DNA of 18,243 nt from Bacteroidota bacterium (lineage in GTDB: Bacteria; Bacteroidota; Bacteroidia; Chitinophagales; Chitinophagaceae), in contig CP058707.1 in the NCBI GenBank assembly GCA_013414745.1, positions 2,044,630-2,062,872 of the forward strand, written 5' to 3'. The notes beneath the pieces were generated by a model that ran no database searches, was not told the DNA's origin, and saw only the letters and a list, made by a program, of their open reading frames with translations. Made by a program: the position numbers and the translations under genes. How positions within the stretch are numbered: the first letter of the stretch is position 1; every line of letters begins with the position of its first letter. This document shows, one piece after another, positions 10,701 to 18,243 of this stretch.

Positions 10701-13700
10701 ACAAACGGTATTTTATATTATACCAATGGTACTAGTTGGTGCTGTTTTAGCCAGCAATCCTGATTTGAATATTTTTCAAGGCCATGGAGGTACCGGTTTT
10801 GGAGGCAGTTTCAATTTTGGAAATTCACCCCGAAATTTCAATGGACGAATTTATTATGATGTGGACCATAATATAACCAGTTATTCCTGGTCCCCTTCTA
10901 TATACCTTACAGGAGCTAATACAGCAACACCTGTTGCCTCGCCAACAAGTTCTACAACGTATACGGTCACAGTAACGGACGGGAATGGTTGTACCAACTC
11001 AGAAATCCAACGGGTTTATGTGGGAGAACCTTTAGAGATTCAGGTGAACTCTGCTTCTACCTCGGTTTGCCCTGGGGCTTCACAAGCCATTTCAACGGCG
11101 AACATGAATGCGGCCCAAAATGATGAAATACTGACTCAACTGATTTCAAATAATGGCTACGGACCCAATGGGGGTGTGGTATTTGATGTGACCACAACCC
11201 GGGCGATTACCATCACCAGTGTAAAAATGAATGTAGATGATGGTGCTACACAGGCTGAGGTGTGGTATAAATCCGGAGGTTACGGGGTGCCAGCTTAACC
11301 TCAAATGTTGGCTGGACTAAATTAGGAGCCACCGTGGCTATCACTTCACAAGGCCAGGATAACTTTACTACCATTCCGATTACTGCGAGTTTAAACATAC
11401 CGGCAAATACAACCTATGGACTGGCTATTGTTTGTGATGGCAATGTCAATTATATCAATGGAACATCTGTAGGAGCGGTTTATACGGCGCATCCCGGAAT
11501 CAGTATTAAACAAGGACATGGTGGTGCCGGTTTTGGAGGAACCTTCAATTTCATTAATAGCCCACGCGTATTTAGTGGTGCGTTAGTGTATAATGAAACG
11601 GTTAACTTCAGTTCGTATGCCTGGACTCCGAATTCTACTATCAGCAATACCACCGTTTCAAATCCAACGGTTTCACCAACTACCAATACCAGTTACAGCG
11701 TTACTGTAACCGATGCAAATGGATGTACAGGCACTGCTTCGTTTGGTGTACAGGTCATGGATACACCTACGGGAACGGCCACAGCCTCGCCGAGTTCAGC
11801 ATGTGTTGGTTCTGCGGTGAGTTTAAATTATTCTCCGTTGGCAGGTAGTCAGTGCAATGGTGTGGTGCAATCCGGATTTGCCGGAACCTATGCCCCTGCC
11901 ACCTGGTCAACCATATTAACCAACTCCAATGGAACCGTTAATACCGCCGGAGCACCAGCTTCTATCGTAATGACCTCCAGCAATGGATTAACAGGTAGTG
12001 GTGTTACCGGGTATCAACACAGTATAACCTGTTCTGGTTACCTGAAATTTAATTGGAGCTATACCACCACCGATGGACCTCAGTATGATTATCCACGGTA
12101 TACCTTGAACGGAGGTCCCGCACAAATATTCCCAGGGTATAAAAGTGCTTTTGGGAATGCCAATGATCAGGCCGGTACATTTAGTTTACCCGTAAATGCC
12201 GGCGATATTGTACAAATTCAAATGTACTCAACCGATAATGTTGGTGGTGCCGCCTCATTAACATTGTCAAGTTTCAAAGCACCTTACCAAACTGCAACCA
12301 CCCAAACGGTAGCCTGGTATACCGTAGCTACCGGAGGGGCATCCTTAAGTGCAGCTAATCCATATTCGTATATACCAGCTGCGGGCAGTTATACTTACTA
12401 TGCACAGGTTACCAATTCTACAACAGGATGTACCAATGCATCCCGGGTCGCTACCAATGCAGTCACCATCAATCCGCTGCCCTCTGTGAGCATATCACCA
12501 GCCTCCGCAGCTATTTGTAACGGAGGTTCAACCAACTTAACCGCCAGTGGAGCCTTATCGTATAGCTGGCAACCGGGTAGTTTAACTGGTTCCAGTGTGA
12601 ACGTGGCCCCTACAACAACTACAACGTATACGGTTACCGGAACCTCAGCCGCAGGTTGTACAGCAACATCAACGGTGACTGTTACGGTGAATCCATTACC
12701 GGTCATTGCAGGATCTGCCAGTCCAAGCATTGTCTGTCCGGATCGCCGGTTACGTTAACGGGAACAACACCGGGTGTCACCTGGAACTGGCAACCCGGCA
12801 ACCTGAGTGGTAGTCCGGTGGTAGTGAATCCTGTTGTTCAAACCACCTATACGGTAACCGCTACCAGCGCACAGGGATGCACGTCTGCACAAACTTTCGT
12901 CATTCTGATGCATCCGGTACCAACCGTCAATACAACAGTCAGCCCTTCAGCAACGATTTGTAATGGTCAAACAGCCACGATCACTGCAACTGGAGGATCA
13001 ACGTATCTCTGGCAACCCGGAGGCACAACAGGAGCTACCCGCAACGTAACTACCAGTGGGACGTATACTGTTACTGCAACAAACGCCCAGGGATGCACGG
13101 CATCCACCACAAGAACAATTACAGTGAATCCACTTCCGGTTGTGACAGCCTCATCTACAGGCCTATCTATTTGCAACGGTTCTTCGACGACATTGAATGC
13201 ATCAGGGCATCCACGTATACCTGGCAACCGGGTGGCTTAACGGGAAGCAGTGTAGTTGTATCACCAAGCGGAACAACAACTTATACCGTAACAGGAACAT
13301 CGGCAGCAGGTTGTACGAGTGTATCAGATGTAACCATCGTGGTGCATCCTCTTCCGACTGCGAATGCCGGAGCTGATGGTACAACCACTTGTTCCACACC
13401 AACTATGGTGATTGGTACAGCCAGGTGATCGGGTTTACGTATTCATGGTCGCCGGCTACCGGATTGAGTTCAACCACAGCGGCGCAACCCACAGCTAACC
13501 CGGCATCCACTACAACATATACTTTAACGGTGACCTCTATAGCCACAGGATGTACTGCAACTGATCAAGTAGTTGTTACAGTAAATAAATCAGCACCTGT
13601 GGCCGATGCCGGATTGGACAAAACAAATACTTGTACCACACCAACCAATGCCATTGGAACAGCCGCTGTAGGAGGTGTTACCTATGCCTGGTTACCCGCT

Positions 13701-15116
13701 GCGGGGTTGAGTGCAACAAATGTGGCCCAGCCAACAGCAAATCCTGCATCAACAACCACTTATACTGTTACCGCTACCAATAGCGCCAATGGTTGTACAG
13801 CTACGGATGCTGTGCTTGTTACCGTAAATAAAACAGCACCAACAGCCAATGCCGGAGCCGATAAAACGAATACATGTAGTACACCAACAAATACAATTGG
13901 AACCGCTGCAGTAGGAGGTGTTACTTATGCCTGGTTGCCCGCTACGGGGTTGAGTGCAACGAATGTGGCTCAGCCAACTGCGAACCCTGCATCAACAACT
14001 ACCTATACTGTTACAGCTACCAATAGCGCCAATGGTTGTACAGCTACGGATGCCGTGCTTGTTACCGTGAATAAAACAGCACCAACAGCCAATGCGGGTG
14101 CCGATAAAACAAATAATTGCACCACTCCAAGCAATACGATTGGAACCGCTGTAGGAGGTGTCACCTATGCCTGGTTGCCAGCCAGCGGATTGAGTTCAAC
14201 CACGGCAGCTCAACCAACAGCTAACCCGATATCCACAACAACATATACCGTAACCGCTACCAATAGCGCCAATGGTTGTACAGCAACGGATGCAGTCATT
14301 GTTACCGTGGATAAAACGCCACCTAGTTTCAACGTCGGCAACAAGTACTACCATTTGTAGTGGGTCGTCAACTACTTTAAGTGCTACCGGGGCATCAACC
14401 TATACCTGGCAGCCAGGTGGATTAACCGGAAGCAGTGTGGTAGTATCCCCAACGTCAACCACCACCTATACCGTTACCGGAACCAATGCCGCAGGATGTA
14501 CCAATACCGCCACGCGACTGATAACTGTGAATACTTGTGGAAACGGTGTACTCACCGTAAAAGCCTATAACCAGGGTTACTACATTGGTGGAGGTTCTAT
14601 GGCGCCGGTATTAATGAATCAGGGTCAACCTGGAGGAGCCAGCGATTGTGATACGGTAGAGGTGCGTTTACACAATGCCACGGCCCCGTATGCCGCAGTT
14701 CAGTTGGTAAAAGGTGTGATGCCGGTGAATGGTTCAATGGTATGTACCTTCCCGCCTGCAGTTGTTGGGAATAGTTATTACATCAGCTTACGTCATCGCA
14801 ATAGCATAGAAACCTGGAGTGCCAACCCTGTTACCATGTCTACCTCACTCACGTATGATTTCACCACAGCGGCCAGTCAGGCATATGGAAGTAATCAGAT
14901 GCTGGTTGATGTGAACAAGTATGCAGTATACAACGGAGATGTAAATCAGGATGGAGTTGTTGATGGACTGGACTATAACGATTGGGAATTAGATAATAAC
15001 AATTTTGCTGCCGGTTATTTCAGTACCGACTTTAACGGAGATGGTATTGTAGATGGATTAGACTTCCGATCTGGGAAGTGAACAACAACAATTTTGTAGG
15101 TATGATAACCCCGTAA
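7733..15116 (+). CDS. Gene B: secreted M4 (thermolysin-family) metalloprotease with giant modular tail, frameshifted in this sequence
   Basis: Start ATG 7733, chosen because MKKFYSF...LLLPLAAQAQQ is a signal peptide; upstream in-frame codons are non-conserved. Stop TAA 15114-15116; about 2,460 residues after repair. Order: signal peptide (1-25); an FTP/PepSY-like propeptide (DFFVIKPELNLT..., QFWNGHRVKGGEM, YEVYINATTGE); the M4 catalytic domain (zinc motif HEHTH, Glu ligand 24 residues later, catalytic His in GGVHTNSG); Ig-like segments; three repeats of about 240 residues; an unassigned region at 11759-12482; four 73-residue Ig-like modules; four 81-residue modules; one more 73-residue module; and the dockerin-like C-terminal module. 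It should hydrolyse peptide bonds extracellularly after propeptide removal; substrates are unknown. About 15 frame breaks, near 8234, 8304, 8389, 8934, 10341, 10372, 10468, 10570, 10735, 11285, 12738, 13206, 13422, 14328 and 15067, are mostly single-base losses. All catalytic residues are present after repair. Ordinary M4 proteases are a few hundred residues long, so most of this protein is non-catalytic. Confidence 0.87.
8537..9385 (+). other. M4 metalloprotease catalytic domain of gene B
   Basis: The zinc-binding motif HEHTH is at 8840-8854 within DVCGHEHTHGV. The third zinc ligand is the Glu of GALNESFAD (codon 8912-8914), 24 residues after the first His, the same spacing as His142 to Glu166 in thermolysin. 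GGVHTNSGVQNYWFYLLSDGG (read in two parts, His codon 9094-9096) matches the thermolysin region with catalytic His231, here about 85 residues after the first zinc His. One base is missing in the G run 8932-8935, between the zinc ligand and the rest of the domain. The domain closes with a helical segment (ADARAVSIQAAKDLYG...TRAWYAVGVG). Confidence 0.9.
9604..11758 (+). repeat. Three tandem ~720-bp coding repeats (about 240 residues) in gene B
   Basis: Units begin near 9604, 10318 and 11031. Each has an N-terminal Cys-containing lead (xxIC.G or VCPG), a beta-rich domain of about 150 residues with shared motifs VFD(I/V), (V/W)YYKPGGYG or WYKxGGYG, (I)PAGQTYGI or PANTTYGL, YxNGTSVG, QGHGG..FG and PRxFxG, then an Ig-like segment SYSWSPS...TTTYTxTxTDGNGCT. 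I do not recognise the 150-residue domain by name; its composition suggests a carbohydrate- or protein-binding beta-sandwich. Copy 2 holds four of the frame breaks. Confidence 0.75.
11759..12482 (+). other. Unassigned beta-rich domain of gene B between the two repeat arrays
   Basis: About 240 residues between the 240-residue repeats and the Ig-like array, in one unbroken frame. It contains a Cys lead (SSACVGSAV), a central section with CSGYLKFNWSYTT and YDYPRYTLNG that looks like an extracellular beta-sandwich, DIVQIQMYSTDN, and a closing Ig-like stretch (VAWYTVATGG...YYAQVTN.TTGCT). No family is assigned with confidence; a binding role is only a guess from context. Confidence 0.5.
12483..13359 (+). 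repeat. Four tandem ~219-bp repeats in gene B encoding 73-residue Ig-like modules
   Basis: Units begin near 12483, 12702, 12923 and 13139. Each carries a (I/V)CxG lead, (L/I)TATG..TYxWQPG, a short loop, TTTYTVT(G/A)T and GCT followed by a VTVNPLP or VHPLP linker. The paired Cys in each unit suggests a disulfide. Related single units lie at 14328-14527 and in gene A at 5451-5675 and 6647-6850. One base is missing in each of units 2 (near 12738) and 4 (near 13206). Confidence 0.8.
13360..14327 (+). repeat. Four tandem 243-bp repeats in gene B encoding 81-residue Ig/PKD-like modules
   Basis: Unit starts at 13360, 13602, 13845 and 14088 give spacings of 242 (one base lost near 13422), 243 and 243. 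The last unit is one residue short (GTAVGG for GTAAVGG). Residue patterns match the gene A array: ANAGADKTNTC, GGVTYAWLPA.GLS, QPTANP.STTTYTVTAT, NGCTATDAV. Units 2-4 are more alike than unit 1, which fits recent tandem expansion or gene conversion. Confidence 0.85.
14528..15116 (+). other. C-terminal module of gene B with paired dockerin/EF-hand-like calcium loops
   Basis: About 195 residues beginning NTCGNGVLTVKAYNQGYY, with VRLHNAT, LRHRNSIETWSANPV and YDFTTAASQAYGSNQ, followed by two 12-residue loops: DVNQDGVVDGLD at 14938-14973 and DFNGDGIVDGLD at 15028-15063. After repair of one lost base near 15067 the end reads NNNNFVGMITP, identical to the end of gene A. Calcium binding is inferred from the Asp/Asn positions. 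Confidence 0.78.
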
Positions 15117-15139
15117 AAACAAACCCCGAATTCCTATAT

Positions 15140-15169
15140 AAAAAGCCCCGGTATTTTGCCGGGGTTTTT
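15140..15169 (+). terminator. Rho-independent terminator after gene B
   Basis: A GC-rich stem CCCCGG (15146-15151) / CCGGGG (15159-15164) with a 7-base loop is flanked by an A run on the left and TTTTT followed by GTTTTT on the right. It lies 24 bases after the gene B stop. The A/T flanks let the hairpin also work on the opposite strand, but gene C ends about 550 bases away, so it mainly serves gene B. Confidence 0.88.
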
Positions 15170-15226
15170 GTTTTTGGGGATAGATTCACTCTTTCAAGTT
15201 CAGCATAATACCGAAGTGATAGCTGC

Positions 15227-15272
15227 AATACCGATTGTGCTTTCAATATAGTCCAATCTTCGTTTCACTCGC
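15227..15272. repeat. 46-bp direct repeat, copy 1
   Basis: The segment AATACCGATTGTGCTTTCAA... to ...TTTCACTCGC recurs at 15454-15499 with one difference (G for A at the tenth base), 227 bases further on. It directly precedes block 1 of the dispersed repeat. Confidence 0.8.
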
Positions 15273-15273
15273 C

Positions 15274-15430
15274 TTGACGAAGAAGTTGTAGTGCAGCGGA
15301 GTAGACAGTTTTCTGCAAGGTTTTTCGGTCGCAGATACAACAAATACGTTTTAAACCCTTGCACTTCAAATGCGCTTTTACGATCTTAAACACCTGTAAA
15401 CAAAGAGACGAGTTGTTATTCAGGAAGCCC
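15274..15430. repeat. Dispersed intergenic repeat, copy 2
   Basis: Block 1 (15274-15332) matches 704-762 and block 2 (15346-15430) matches 962-1047. The blocks are only 13 bases apart here. The GTTATTCAGGAAGCCCT end (15415-15431) is the reverse complement of 624-640 with one mismatch. The whole copy sits between the two copies of the 46-bp direct repeat. Confidence 0.6.
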
Positions 15431-15453
15431 TATTTACCAATTCAAATTGATTT

Positions 15454-15499
15454 AATACCGATTATGCTTTCAATATAGTCCAATCTTCGTTTCACTCGC
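15454..15499. repeat. 46-bp direct repeat, copy 2
   Basis: Same as 15227-15272 except one base. Here the repeat is followed by TGGACTAT, which pairs with ATAGTCCA inside it. Confidence 0.8.
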
Positions 15500-15507
15500 T
15501 GGACTAT
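15475..15507. repeat. 8-bp inverted repeat (possible hairpin)
   Basis: ATAGTCCA (15475-15482) and TGGACTAT (15500-15507) are perfect inverted copies around a 17-base loop. The first copy of the 46-bp repeat has the left arm but not the right one. No T run follows, so it is not called a terminator. Confidence 0.5.
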
Positions 15508-15714
15508 TTTCAAGCTATATCGGCATTTACCACGCTAAACTTATTAAATAGGTTGGACCATTTTATAAGTAAGTTTGGTATAAGAGCTATTTCAGTTATT
15601 TTAAAACACGCTACCCACCTGAATGATTCAGCATAAGTTCAAGCATCAAAATTGAATAATTTATTATGACAGACAGCCTGGGAGAATCCAGATTAGAAGG
15701 ATAATTCTTCAACC

Positions 15715-17264
15715 CTATTCTTTTACAAACTGCCTGCTGGCCACCTCTCCGTTTTCCATTTCCATACGAAGAATATACACTCCGGTTTTCAGCGTAGCCA
15801 CCGGTAAAATCCAGGCTGGCATCCGACAGGTTTGATGCATCAATAACCTGCCATTGAGGTCATACACTTTTACTTGCTGAATTTGTTCATTACATTGAAT
15901 GTATAAATTGTCATGCGACGGATTCGGGTAAAGTGATACGTTTAAGTTCTGTTTAATTTCTTTCAGTTCCAGTGGCTGACCATTACAGGCATTCACCGCA
16001 TACAGCGTGTCTTTGGTGATGAGATATTCTGTAACGATGGCTGGGGTAAAATTAGAACGGCTCACCGAACCCTGGGTCGTTAGGTTTAAGGTCTGAACCG
16101 TAAACTGTTGCGGATGAAGTTTACACGGCCCCATGGCCATACTATCTACCCGAACCATTTGATATTCGTAGCCACTGGCAATATTGGCCCATAAGGAACC
16201 CAATCCGAAGGAGTAGTAATCCTGATTGCGTTTTGGATATTATTGAAGTTGGCCCCATTCCCTGATGGGGTTCCGTAAACCCTGGTGAAGACTGTATCAC
16301 CGGTCTGATCAAAACGGGTGTAAAATAAATTTCCTCCACAAACCTGTACCGGCTTACTCATCCCAATGGCCATCATATGTCCGTTGCCCATTAAACAAAC
16401 ATCGTAAAAGTAATCCCAGAAATTAAAGGCAATGGTTTTGTTGGTGATATGATTTCCGGCGGAATCCATTTTTAGCATGAAACCATCAAATGAATTCGCA
16501 TCCATCATATTGCCGGTATACCCGATGGTTACCAATGATCCATCGATGTCCGACTCGGCCATGGCTACGGCGATAATGGACTTCCCGGACCTTTATGAAT
16601 TTTCGACCAAATGAGCTGGCCTTGTTTGTTGATTTTGATCATCACGATATGGGCCCCGAATGAATTGCTCACGATGGATGCTGCACCGGCGATCACTAAA
16701 TTACCATCCGATACTTCTTGTATGCTTCGGCCAAAATAATAGTTGGCGCCCTGATCGGAGATAAACTGATAGGACCAAACCACAGTTCCGGCTGCATTCA
16801 TTTTTAGCACAATATTTTTTCAAGCATATTGCCGCACACGTATAAATCGTTGTTGCTGTCTTCATAAAAATCATCCCATTCGGCTACATTCGTAAACTGT
16901 TTGTACCACAGGATGGAGCCGTTCACGCTAAACTTAAAGATAATGGCCGACACCCCGGAACTGTATAGGGCCACGTAGTTTTTGTCTTTGGTTTGTTTAA
17001 TCTTACTGGCAATATATCCGGTTTTATTCAGGTAATAACTCCATTGGGGCTGGTAATTGGCATTAAACATGGCCAGATGCACCCAATCGTTGGCGTTAAA
17101 ATTTTTCTTCCCCCATCACGTAATTGCCCAGATCGTCGATACAACCTTTTCACCCAATAGGGTATAGGATGAATTACCAAAGTCCACCACGTTTAAGGGC
17201 TGGGCCTGCAGCATAGAGGTCGTTCCGATGAGTGCAATCATCAAAGCCAGTATATTTTTTTCAT
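15715..17264 (-). CDS. Gene C: secreted repeat protein with type IX secretion (T9SS type A) sorting domain, frameshifted
   Basis: Start ATG 17264-17262 begins the signal peptide MKKNILALMIALIGTTSMLQAQ once a lost A in the run at 17255-17261 is restored; stop TAG at 15717-15715; about 515 residues. The middle consists of beta-propeller-like repeats in which a strand of the type G(S/T)(I/V)xW(Y/S)xxF is followed by (D/G)NLVIAG or NDLYVCG, as in SBBP/Kelch-like secreted proteins. The last 75 residues are a T9SS type A C-terminal sorting domain: SLYPNPSHDNLYI, VKVYDLNGRLL, LKTGVYILRMEMENG, RQFVKE. It would be exported across the outer membrane by T9SS and then attached or released. Frame breaks are near 17258, 17148, 17101, 16817, 16583 and 16232; all but 17101 (two losses or one gain) look like one lost base in a homopolymer. 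Function beyond export is unknown. Confidence 0.8.
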
Positions 17265-17773
17265 AGTGCGTTTATTTTTCTCAATCAATGCTTCCGGTGC
17301 CCTTACAATCAGGGACCCTTGTGAAGACTCCGAAATTAATTGATTGGTTAGGATTTTCTCAGCTTGTTTTTGAAAGACCTTGAGTTCCGGATGCTCAGTT
17401 TTGAACGATGTTTGAATTGTCGAAGCGTTGTCGGCGGTTATGTCCATCGCCTTAACCGAATATCGCCTCGTATGAAGGAGTACCCAAATTTGGGCATTAA
17501 TATAGCCGTTTCCGATGTCCTGATTGGTTGGGAGAAACGGGTATGACAAAGAATGCATAAGTAATCGGATAGTTGTTTCCGGTCCGGAGATCAGGATTGA
17601 AAATCGCGCACCGGCAATTCCACATTTGCCTGGATAAATGCATGCCAACCAAATCGAAATTTATATATCATCAACACACAATGCTGATTGATCTAGTAAG
17701 TTCGATGCGCATTGTCAAGGAGCGATCTGCTATGTCTTCGGGTTTGTAAACAATCTGTGTTTGAAAACGGACT
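17265..17773 (-). other. Gap upstream of gene C, with a doubtful open frame
   Basis: Between gene D and gene C on the minus strand. An open frame of 128 codons (17648 down to 17265) runs directly into the gene C start in the same frame. Its distal half (ITADNASTIQTSF...ELKVFQKQAEKILTNQL...) looks acceptable as protein, while the first half does not, and a neighbouring frame gives NPDLRTGNNYPITYAFFV near 17590. It might be a broken small gene with lost bases or chance. A GTTTGTAAACAAT motif near 17743 resembles the inverted repeat at 964. No terminator for gene D was identified. Confidence 0.3.
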
Positions 17774-18243
17774 CTATTTGCTGATTACTACATGTGTTGT
17801 ATAAATCCTGTTCTCAGTTTGTACTTTAATCATGCAGTGTTGAATTGCCTGACTGGTCAATAGATTTACCATGTAGAAAGGATGATTTTGTGTTATAGTA
17901 AATTGTAATTCCCGACCCCAACAATCGAATATGAAAAATTTATCTACTTTCTCTTTATTGAATAACTGTATAGTAAACTCACCACATGATGGGTTAGGGT
18001 ATACAGCTATTTGATTGGAACTGCCGTATTCATATAAATTACCTGGCTGCTTCAAAACCTCGCAGGCTCCTATATCAATTCTATTATTTAATACTCTGGC
18101 ATTTCCAAAATAGTCTTTTTCATTGTTATGTAAAATTGTCAGGCTATCTCCTTTATTGATACAAGGAGAAGTATTGGAAATCAAAGCATCAGGCGTATTG
18201 GTAAAAATCAGATTAGGGTCGGCGAAAATGGAACTACTGTCTT
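17774..18243 (-). CDS. Gene D: C-terminal part of a secreted protein, choice-of-anchor-Q-like end plus T9SS-type sorting domain
   Basis: The frame is open from the right edge (first full codon gives DSSSIFADPNLIF) to the stop at 17776-17774, about 156 residues; the N-terminus lies outside the window. The first 60 residues hold SNTSPCINKGDS, KDYFGNARVLNNRIDIGACE, the closing signature of parallel beta-helix surface proteins often labelled choice-of-anchor Q. The rest is a T9SS type A-like sorting domain: IAVYPNPSCGEFTI, KFFIFDCWGREL, and a C-terminal strand IYTTHVVISK. Both point to a T9SS-exported cell-surface or secreted protein. No frame break is seen. It lies in the same orientation as gene C, 509 bases upstream. 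Ligand or substrate unknown. Confidence 0.78.
   Translation of the reverse strand, partial: DSSSIFADPNLIFTNTPDALISNTSPCINKGDSLTILHNNEKDYFGNARVLNNRIDIGACEVLKQPGNLYEYGSSNQIAVYPNPSCGEFTIQLFNKEKVDKFFIFDCWGRELQFTITQNHPFYMVNLLTSQAIQHCMIKVQTENRIYTTHVVISK

Larger units (their letters stand above)
15117..15714. other. Non-coding convergent spacer between genes B and C
   Basis: After the gene B terminator this 600-base stretch holds no believable gene. It contains the second copy of the dispersed intergenic repeat, a 46-bp direct repeat, an 8-bp inverted repeat, and an 11-base palindrome TGAATGATTCA near 15620. A weak minus-strand hairpin near 15684-15708 (AGAATCC / GGATAATTCT) might end gene C, but it lacks a clear T run. 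Confidence 0.55.

Noticed and set aside
1342..15116. Programmed ribosomal frameshifting as the explanation for the many frame changes
   Set aside because: About 34 changes in two genes, at varied sites without a common slippery heptamer or pseudoknot, and also in gene C, fit sequence errors better. The three same-site breaks are kept as a separate finding.

Overview
The window looks like chromosomal DNA from a member of the Bacteroidota, probably a Chitinophagales/Sphingobacteriales/Flavobacteriales-type lineage. Four lines of evidence support this. (1) Two minus-strand genes end in features typical of proteins exported by the type IX secretion system (T9SS). (2) Most reconstructed proteins begin with a signal peptide ending in AQA/AQ. 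(3) The large proteins are built from Thr/Ser/Asn/Gly-rich Ig/PKD-like modules of the TYTVT...GC style common in gliding-phylum surface proteins. (4) No Shine-Dalgarno sequences stand out.

Layout: 1-456 (minus) is the 5' part of a secreted TPR-like protein that runs off the window. 457-1341 is non-coding and carries one copy of a diverged intergenic repeat. 1342-7432 (plus) is one giant gene, about 2,030 residues once repaired, for a secreted repeat protein (gene A). 7733-15116 (plus) is a second giant gene, about 2,460 residues once repaired, for a thermolysin-like (M4) metalloprotease with a very long modular tail (gene B). A strong intrinsic terminator follows at 15140-15169. 15117-15714 is a non-coding convergent spacer with the second copy of the intergenic repeat and a 46-bp direct repeat. 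15715-17264 (minus) is a T9SS-exported repeat protein (gene C). 17265-17773 has no clear gene. 17774-18243 (minus) is the C-terminal end of a choice-of-anchor-Q/T9SS-type surface protein (gene D).

Genes A, B and C are each split into many short open frames. Comparing the internal repeats with one another shows that the breaks are about 40 small length errors, almost all single-base losses and mostly in homopolymer runs, on both strands. This looks like unpolished long-read sequence rather than three dead genes, so each is annotated as one full-length gene with frameshifts.

The most interesting biology is that A (a tandem-repeat, adhesin-like protein) and B (a protease) have unrelated N-terminal halves but share a tail: four 81-residue Ig-like modules, one 73-residue Ig-like module, and a C-terminal module of about 195 residues with two dockerin/EF-hand-type calcium loops ending in NNNFVGMITP. 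Neither has the YPNP-type sorting tail seen in C and D. The shared module is a candidate surface-targeting, docking or anchoring unit. No cohesin-like partner or anchoring enzyme is visible in the window, so this remains inference.
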